Assembly: GCA_005881995.1 (NCBI GenBank)
Contig: VBHV01000627.1
Span: forward strand, 1,214 to 10,861
Source of the DNA: Chloroflexota bacterium
GTDB taxonomy: Bacteria > Chloroflexota > Ktedonobacteria > Ktedonobacterales > Ktedonobacteraceae
DNA length: 9,648 nucleotides
Direction of reading: 5' to 3'
Shown: positions 4,903-9,648 of the stretch, one piece after another
Position numbering within the stretch: the stretch's first letter is position 1
Layout of the letters: each line of letters begins with the position of its first letter
The notes under the pieces: generated by a model
What the model saw: the letters and a program-made list of their open reading frames with translations, nothing else
Databases searched by the model: none
What the model was told of the DNA's origin: nothing
Made by a program: the position numbers and the translations under genes

Positions 4903-6018
4903 ATGCGAAGAATGAGCGGCCACGCCCGCCTCTCGGCATTCCTCATGATGATTGCCATGTTATTCGCGGCATGCGGAGGCACCTCCGGTGGTGGGAACAC
5001 GCCCACTACAGGCACCACGGCAGGCACAACAAAACCCGCTGCTACAGCGGCGCTGGTGACTGATGTTGGCGGCTTGAACGACGGCGGGTTTAACCAGTTT
5101 TCTTACGCAGGCTACTTAAAAGCCCAGCAACAGTATGGTTTCCCCAAGGTAGTCATTCAGACGACATCGATTAGTAATTCCCTTTACATCCAAAACCTCA
5201 CCTCAGCCGCGAACCAGGCAGATCTGGTGATTGGCGTGGGCTTCCTGATGGAGGTTCCAGTGTACCAGGTTGCCCAGCAGTTCCCCAACAAGATGTTTGC
5301 CCTGATTGACGGCTGCGCTACAAAAACGTCCGGCGGCGACTGCGTGAACCTTCCCAATGTGGCCCCCTTGTTCTTCAAAGAGCAACAGGCAGGCTGCCTG
5401 GTTGGTGCGATTGCCGGTCAGATGGAAATGGACGGCAAGTCTAAGGTGCCGAAGCTGCTGGGCCATAACACCATTAGCGCAGTCGGGGGCTTTGCGATCC
5501 CACCAGTCGTTCGCTATATCGCCGGGTACAAGTACTGCGCGAAGAAGGTTGATCCGAGCGTTAACTTCGTGGTCGGCTACTCGATGAACTTTTCCGACCC
5601 GACGCCATGTGCAGCTATCGCTAATAAGCAAATCACTGATAATAACGCCGACATCCTCTTCCAGGTTGCAGGCGGCTGCGGAATAGGCGTTCTGGATGCT
5701 GCTACAAAGCATAACGTCTACAGCATTGGCGTTGATGTAGACCAGAGCAAGGACTCGACCGGTGCAGTTCGCCCCAGTGTTATCACCAGTGCGATCAAAC
5801 GTATTGATACTGCCGCGTACACTATCGTCATGCTGGCTGAGACTGGTGGCTATAAGAGCTTTGTTTCAAGCCCGATGACGTTTGATCTCGCGCATATGGG
5901 CGTTGGCTTCGCTCCACCAAGCTCTGCTGTTCCTGCCGATGCTGTGACGAAAGCGATGGACTTCGCCAATATGATTACGTCCGGGGCGCTGACTCCACCC
6001 GACATGATCCCAGCATAG
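4903..6018 (+). CDS. BMP family ABC transporter substrate-binding lipoprotein (probable nucleoside binder)
   Basis: This 371-residue secreted lipoprotein should capture a ligand outside the membrane and hand it to the permeases encoded downstream. BMP/PnrA/TmpC proteins bind purine nucleosides. The start is ATG 4903, six bases after AAGGAAG; a longer frame from GTG 4867 would run through this Shine-Dalgarno and spoil the signal peptide. MRRMSGHARL is followed by a hydrophobic stretch and the lipobox-like LFAAC, with C24 as the lipidated cysteine (Phe at -3 is atypical). A Gly/Thr linker leads into the fold. Family motifs are LVTDVGGLNDGGFNQ (about 51-65), LIDG near 134-137, PLFFKEQQAGCLVGAIAG (about 155-172) and SIGVDVDQS (274-282). 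The mature protein has six further Cys (138, 147, 165, 212, 236, 259), more than expected for the family, so disulfides are possible. Length is normal. Confidence 0.93.
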   Translation: MRRMSGHARLSAFLMMIAMLFAACGGTSGGGNTPTTGTTAGTTKPAATAALVTDVGGLNDGGFNQFSYAGYLKAQQQYGFPKVVIQTTSISNSLYIQNLTSAANQADLVIGVGFLMEVPVYQVAQQFPNKMFALIDGCATKTSGGDCVNLPNVAPLFFKEQQAGCLVGAIAGQMEMDGKSKVPKLLGHNTISAVGGFAIPPVVRYIAGYKYCAKKVDPSVNFVVGYSMNFSDPTPCAAIANKQITDNNADILFQVAGGCGIGVLDAATKHNVYSIGVDVDQSKDSTGAVRPSVITSAIKRIDTAAYTIVMLAETGGYKSFVSSPMTFDLAHMGVGFAPPSSAVPADAVTKAMDFANMITSGALTPPDMIPA

Positions 6019-6094
6019 CCTCTAACCGATGCTTCATAGCGTTGGGAAAAGGAAGAACAACAGAGCAGGTGAGGTATAGCTTCATCTGACTTGC

Positions 6095-6125
6095 GAAAGT
6101 CCATGTTGTAGAGACATGGACTTTC
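6095..6125 (+). terminator. Stem-loop between the lipoprotein and permease genes
   Basis: GAAAGTCCATG (6095-6105) pairs perfectly with CATGGACTTTC (6115-6125) around a 9-base loop. The following sequence, CTTGTATTAT, is only moderately T-rich, so termination may be partial. In importer operons such a hairpin after the binding-protein gene often protects its mRNA and keeps it more abundant than the permease mRNA; this role is inference. Confidence 0.55.
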
Positions 6126-6160
6126 CTTGTATTATCGCCCTGGAAGTCAAAGTTTCATGC

Positions 6161-6189
6161 TTGTTTCTTCGCTTCTCTAATGTTATGAT
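6161..6189 (+). promoter_or_regulatory. Promoter for the permease-ATPase part of the operon
   Basis: A -35-like TTGTTT (6161-6166), a 17-base spacer and an extended -10 TGTTATGAT (6181-6189) form a good sigma-70-type promoter. It lies after the stem-loop and 67 bases before the first permease start, so the permeases and ATPase may be transcribed separately from the lipoprotein. Confidence 0.6.
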
Positions 6190-6255
6190 AAAGGAACAGT
6201 TTCCTGGCTAAAAACGTTGTCGCGAAACCATCCCCTCATAGAGGAGGAAGTCTAC

Positions 6256-7095
6256 ATGGCTGTACCACTAAAGCAACCTGAGACGAAGGAGCAGCGTTCT
6301 GCAGCGTCATTGCTCGCCCAATGGACGCGCAAAGTGGGGGCCGCGCTGGGAGGTCCTATTCTCGCGGTGCTGTTCGCACTCATAGCAGGAGCCATTGTTA
6401 TCCTGATTACCTGGCCTGATAAAACCGTCGATCCTTTTAGAAATATCTACAACGCCTACACCACCCTCTTTACCGGTTCATTTGGGAGTCCCACCAAGAT
6501 TTCAAACACCCTGGTGGTGGTTACTCCGCTCATTTTTACCAGCCTTTCAGTAGCGATTGCTTTCCGCGCCGGACTCTTTAATATCGGGGCTGCGGGTCAA
6601 TTGGCAGTGGGAGCAATGACGGCAGATGTCATCGGCCTTACGTATACTTCGTGGCCGAGCTGGTTATTGGTTCCGACTATGCTGCTTGCCAGCATCCTGG
6701 CAGGAGCAGTCTGGGGGGGGATCGTGGGTTTCCTCAAGGCCTGGCGGGGCGCGCACGAAGTTGTCACCACCATCATGCTTAACTGGATTGCATTCTACGT
6801 AACCGATTATCTGATTAGTAGTCCCCGGTTCACCGCTCCGTTAGGGGTGGGGGAGACGAACGCACTTCCCGACAATGCCACATTACCTCCGATGGTGAAC
6901 TATATCAACCAGTTTTTTGGGACACAACTGAATCCTTTCTTATATAGAGTGGATATCAGTATCCTCTTTGCTCTCATCGCTATAGTAATCTACTGGTTCA
7001 TCACCTCGCGCACTACCTTTGGTTATGAGATCCGTGTGATTGGACAGAACCCTAAAGCAGCACATTATGCAGGTATTCCGATCCTGTCTCCCTGA
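6256..7095 (+). CDS. BMP/nucleoside ABC transporter permease 1, N-terminal part (frame broken)
   Basis: This 279-residue product corresponds to the first three quarters of a NupP/YufP-type permease of the branched-chain/ribose permease superfamily. Start ATG 6256 follows GAGGAGGAAG at good spacing; an upstream TTG in frame (6217) would read through this site. Hydrophobic segments lie near residues 33-53, 84-106, 108-127, 135-160, 171-188 and 233-250. Family motifs are FRAGLFNIGAAGQL (103-116), HEVVTTIMLNWIA (167-179) and the cytoplasmic loop GYEIRVIGQNPKAAHYAGI (256-274). The frame then ends abruptly with PILSP and TGA (7093-7095), just where the family has a conserved helix of the GALAGLAGA type. 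The rest of the permease continues in another frame from 7095. The most likely reading is a disrupted gene; a split, translationally coupled protein is the alternative. Confidence 0.85.
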   Translation: MAVPLKQPETKEQRSAASLLAQWTRKVGAALGGPILAVLFALIAGAIVILITWPDKTVDPFRNIYNAYTTLFTGSFGSPTKISNTLVVVTPLIFTSLSVAIAFRAGLFNIGAAGQLAVGAMTADVIGLTYTSWPSWLLVPTMLLASILAGAVWGGIVGFLKAWRGAHEVVTTIMLNWIAFYVTDYLISSPRFTAPLGVGETNALPDNATLPPMVNYINQFFGTQLNPFLYRVDISILFALIAIVIYWFITSRTTFGYEIRVIGQNPKAAHYAGIPILSP

Positions 7096-7490
7096 TGGGG
7101 CAGGAAATAACGTTATCCCTCACCGGTTTCAGCCAGAGTACCACAGGATTTGATGCCATTGCTGTGGCGCTGCTGGGTCGCACAACCGCGATAGGTGTAC
7201 TGATCAGCTCGCTCTTTTTCGGCGGGCTGCGATCTGGTACAACTGACATGCAAGCAATTGCCCACATAGACCCTAATCTTGTGCTCATCATCGAGGCCCT
7301 GGTGCTGTTTTTTATCGCTGCCGAGTTTTTACCTGTCCTCCGACGCGCCATGCCCGGCTGGGTCCAATGGAGCCGCAGACCAACCCTTGTACCCACTGCC
7401 AGTGTTACTCCAGGCACTGACGTGACTGAAAATGGTAATGGGGATGCGCAGAACAGGGTAGAAATATCTGACCTTGATAAGGAGGAATAA
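7095..7490 (+). CDS. BMP/nucleoside ABC transporter permease 1, C-terminal part (frame broken)
   Basis: This 131-residue frame opens at an ATG that overlaps the TGA of the preceding frame by one base (TGATG). No Shine-Dalgarno precedes it, so translation would depend on coupling. The sequence TTGFDAIAVALLGR (16-29), then AIGVLISSLFFGGLRSG, is the normal C-terminal region of NupP-type permeases. Hydrophobic segments lie near 31-45 and 61-79, followed by a long polar tail (about 83-131). Between AGIPI of the upstream part and GFDAIAVA here are 62 bases, where the family usually has 36-39 residues. A loss of roughly 46-55 bases that shifts the frame explains both the stop and the missing helix. 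Its end is 2 bases before the next gene, whose AAGGAGG lies inside this frame. Confidence 0.75.
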   Translation: MGQEITLSLTGFSQSTTGFDAIAVALLGRTTAIGVLISSLFFGGLRSGTTDMQAIAHIDPNLVLIIEALVLFFIAAEFLPVLRRAMPGWVQWSRRPTLVPTASVTPGTDVTENGNGDAQNRVEISDLDKEE

Positions 7491-7492
7491 CT

Positions 7493-8464
7493 GTGTTCTT
7501 TCAAGTACTATTTAAAGGGCTGATCTCCAGCAACACGTGGTATGCCACCTTGCAATTTGCCGGATTGCTTATTCTTCCTGCGCTTGGTGGGGTTATTTCC
7601 GAGCGCAGCGGCGTCGTCAATATAGCGATGGAAGGGATGATGCTGACCGGCGCATTCGCCAGCGTGATGATTACACTGGCGATGCATAATATAGGTTTAC
7701 CCGATTTTCTCAGCGTTATACTCGGCGTTCTGGGGGCAATTCTTGCCGTGGGACTGATGGCCCTCATCCACGCACTTGTCTCTATCAATTTTAAGGCCAA
7801 TCAGATCATAAGCGGGATTGCAATTAATATCATCGCGCTCGGTCTGACGAGTTACCTGGTATTTATTCTCACTCCCTCAGGCCAGGGAGTTCCATCTCTA
7901 CCGGGCAACTTACGGCTACCCACGTTTCCCTGGGGGCCGCTCGCCAGTATTCCCTTCCTGGGGCTTGCTCTCTTCCAGCAAAACGTCATCTTTTACCTTG
8001 CCTTGCTCATTCTCTTCGGCGCGCAATTCCTGCTTTTCCGTACAAACATCGGCCTGCGCATCCGGGCAGTAGGTGAGCATCCACAGGCGGCGGATACCGC
8101 CGGTGTGAATGTGCGCCTCCTGCGTTATATGTGTGTCATCAGCAGCGGACTGCTCTCAGGGCTGGCAGGAGCATACCTGGCGCTGGGCGTTTCAGGCATC
8201 TTCCTTGATAATATGACCAACGGCAGAGGGTTTATCGCCCTGGCAGCCGTGATTTTCGGCAAATATACCGCTATAGGAGCCGCAATTGCCTGCCTCATCT
8301 TCGGATTGGGCAATGGTTTGAGTTTCGCTCTACAAGATTTGAATCTTGGTAGTCTGCTCAATACCTTGCCTTATGTGTTCACGTTGATTGCTTTAGTAGG
8401 CCTGGTGGGCCGCACGACTCCCCCTGCCGCAGATGGCATTCCCTATGAGCCAGGATCAGAATAA
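7493..8464 (+). CDS. BMP/nucleoside ABC transporter permease 2
   Basis: This 323-residue inner-membrane permease is of the NupQ/YufQ type and would pair with permease 1 to form the translocation channel. It starts at GTG 7493, seven bases after AAGGAGG. Conserved features are LGGVISERSGVVNIAMEGMM (31-50), FKANQIISGIAINI (100-113), the cytoplasmic loop GLRIRAVGEHPQAADTAG (187-204) that contacts the ATPase, the helix SSGLLSGLAGAYLALG (217-232) and GRGFIALAAVIFG (244-256). About eight to ten hydrophobic segments span the protein. It appears intact and of normal length. The helix at 217-232 is the one lost in permease 1, making this gene a useful internal reference. The ATPase gene follows after 33 bases. 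Confidence 0.93.
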   Translation: MFFQVLFKGLISSNTWYATLQFAGLLILPALGGVISERSGVVNIAMEGMMLTGAFASVMITLAMHNIGLPDFLSVILGVLGAILAVGLMALIHALVSINFKANQIISGIAINIIALGLTSYLVFILTPSGQGVPSLPGNLRLPTFPWGPLASIPFLGLALFQQNVIFYLALLILFGAQFLLFRTNIGLRIRAVGEHPQAADTAGVNVRLLRYMCVISSGLLSGLAGAYLALGVSGIFLDNMTNGRGFIALAAVIFGKYTAIGAAIACLIFGLGNGLSFALQDLNLGSLLNTLPYVFTLIALVGLVGRTTPPAADGIPYEPGSE

Positions 8465-8497
8465 GTTATTGAGAGTTATGGTAGAGGAGCAATGTCT

Positions 8498-9648
8498 ATG
8501 CAGGAAAGTACAGCGGTGATTCCCACCGAGGAGCTGTCCACTCCATATGCTGTGGAGATGCGCGACATCACGAAAAGCTGGCCGGGCATCGTTGCTAATG
8601 ATCATGTCAACCTCAAGGTGCGCAAAGGAGAGATTCACGCGCTGGTTGGAGAGAATGGTGCGGGCAAAACGACGCTGATGAATATTCTCTATGGTCTTAT
8701 TCACCCCGATAGCGGCGAGATATATATCAATGGGCAACTTGTGCATATAAGCGGGCCGCGTGATGCTATTCGCCTGAAAATCGGCATGGTGCATCAACAC
8801 TTTATGCTCATTCCCCCCCTGACGGTAGCTGAGAATATCGTGTTGGGACATGAGCCGGGCACCGTTCGCTCGGTCTATGACGTGAAAGCGGCGCGAGAAG
8901 CTATTCTCAAATTGAGCAAGCAGTATGGCCTGCCCATTGATCCTGACGCGCGCGTTGAAAAACTCTCGGTGGGACTTCAGCAGCGGGTCGAGATCCTCAA
9001 AACGCTCTACCGCGCCGCCGAGATCCTGATCATGGATGAACCGACCGGCGTCCTCACGCCGCAAGAAACCTTTGAACTGTTTAGAGTTCTGCGCGGCCTG
9101 GTAGAGCAGGGCAAGACGATTATCTTTATCACGCATAAGCTGCGCGAAGTGCTGGAATTGACCGACACTATCACGGTGCTGCGGCGCGGCAAGAACGCGG
9201 GCGAACTGGTGACTCGTGAGACGAACCAGGCCGAGATCGCGCGCCTGATGGTTGGCCGCGAGGTGCTGCTACGCGTCAACAAGACGCCCGCACACCCTGG
9301 CCCGGTAGTGCTGCATGTCGAGGACCTGCATGTGGATTCGGACCGCGGCTTAGAGGCACTGCACGGTGTCAGTTTCGATGTGCACGCGGGAGAAATCCTC
9401 GGAATCGCGGGTGTAGAGGGCAACGGTCAATCTGAACTCATCGAGGCGCTGACGGGGATGCGCAAGATTACGAGCGGGCAAATGACCATCACACCCGTGA
9501 AAGATGGTGTGGCGGGCAAGACAATAGACCTGACGACGTTGAACGCGCGCCAAGAACGCACCTACGGGGTGGCGCACATTCCGGAGGATCGCCGTGGCAG
9601 CGGCCTTGTACTTACCGATACCATCGAAGACAACCTGATCTTAGGAAG
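8498..9648 (+). CDS. BMP/nucleoside ABC transporter ATP-binding protein, tandem NBD (3' end beyond window)
   Basis: The 383 visible residues come from a roughly 500-residue family (NupO/YufO, RbsA-like) that powers import. ATG 8498 is preferred because AGGAG (8485-8489) is 8 bases away; ATG 8492 would be only 2 bases from it. First domain: Walker A GENGAGKT (51-58), Q-loop Q100 in MVHQHF, signature LSVGLQQ (156-162), Walker B ILIMDEP with D180 and E181, H-loop H213 in FITHK. Second domain begins near 270: its Walker A is GVEGNGQS (305-312), lacking the catalytic Lys, as is typical of the second half in this family, followed by IPEDRRGSGL (361-370). DEPTGVLTPQE has Gly where Ala is usual. The frame is open at the window edge, so the second signature and Walker B are not seen. 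Confidence 0.93.
   Translation, partial: MQESTAVIPTEELSTPYAVEMRDITKSWPGIVANDHVNLKVRKGEIHALVGENGAGKTTLMNILYGLIHPDSGEIYINGQLVHISGPRDAIRLKIGMVHQHFMLIPPLTVAENIVLGHEPGTVRSVYDVKAAREAILKLSKQYGLPIDPDARVEKLSVGLQQRVEILKTLYRAAEILIMDEPTGVLTPQETFELFRVLRGLVEQGKTIIFITHKLREVLELTDTITVLRRGKNAGELVTRETNQAEIARLMVGREVLLRVNKTPAHPGPVVLHVEDLHVDSDRGLEALHGVSFDVHAGEILGIAGVEGNGQSELIEALTGMRKITSGQMTITPVKDGVAGKTIDLTTLNARQERTYGVAHIPEDRRGSGLVLTDTIEDNLILG

Noticed and set aside
4607..5063. Two overlapping plus-strand frames of about 100 codons before the lipoprotein
   Set aside because: There is no Shine-Dalgarno at proper spacing and no domain, and they run into the well-supported lipoprotein gene in other frames. The region is better explained as a leader.
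6217..6255. TTG 6217 as start of permease 1
   Set aside because: It would translate through the strong GAGGAGGAAG site that properly serves ATG 6256.
8456..9577. Minus-strand open frames opposite the ATPase
   Set aside because: The plus strand carries Walker A, signature, Walker B and H-loop in one uninterrupted frame to the window end, so the minus frames are shadows.
1..9648. A novel defence or mobile system
   Set aside because: The genes recognised are a phosphoesterase, a lipid synthase, an NYN protein and a nucleoside importer. There are no integrase, transposase, toxin-antitoxin or defence effector motifs, so only the repeat elements stand out as unexplained.

Overview
All genes that can be supported here lie on the plus strand, and the window has moderate GC by eye. 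Gene content and style suggest a soil or environmental Chloroflexota, possibly Ktedonobacteria-like: bacterial lipoprotein and ABC genes with good Shine-Dalgarno sites, long Pro/Ala/Glu/Arg-rich disordered extensions, and scattered short palindromic repeats inside and between genes. This placement is inference, since no rRNA or marker gene is present.

Left part (1-4580). A PHP-domain metal-dependent phosphoesterase (91-909) is followed by a CDP-alcohol phosphatidyltransferase with an intact catalytic motif and an unusual polar C-terminal tail (971-1798). After a roughly 400-base gap with a candidate promoter comes a 769-residue protein: about 600 residues of low-complexity, Arg-rich, probably disordered sequence ending in a LabA-like NYN (PIN-fold) putative ribonuclease domain (2197-4506). 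A perfect 44-base palindrome with a T-run closes this block as a strong terminator.

Right part (4580-9648, runs off the edge). This is a BMP-family nucleoside-type ABC importer: substrate-binding lipoprotein (4903-6018), first permease (6256-7490), second permease (7493-8464) and a two-domain ATPase truncated by the window end (8498-9648). The genes would work together: the lipoprotein captures a (probably purine) nucleoside outside the membrane, two permeases form the channel, and the tandem-NBD ATPase powers import. The first permease is split: its reading frame stops at a TGATG stop/start overlap exactly where a conserved transmembrane helix should be. About 50-60 bases appear to be missing relative to the family and to the second permease, so the importer is either recently damaged or unusually arranged.

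The most distinctive signal is a family of short dispersed palindromic elements (core close to GGGCGCGATAAATCGCGCCC then CTAC). They occur between genes and also in frame inside two unrelated proteins, where they write nearly the same peptide (GAINRAPT-like). Two other repeats accompany them: an exact 31-base in-frame direct repeat, and a 21-base match between the NYN gene and the leader of the importer operon. I see no CRISPR, tRNA, rRNA, integrase, transposase or recognisable defence system.
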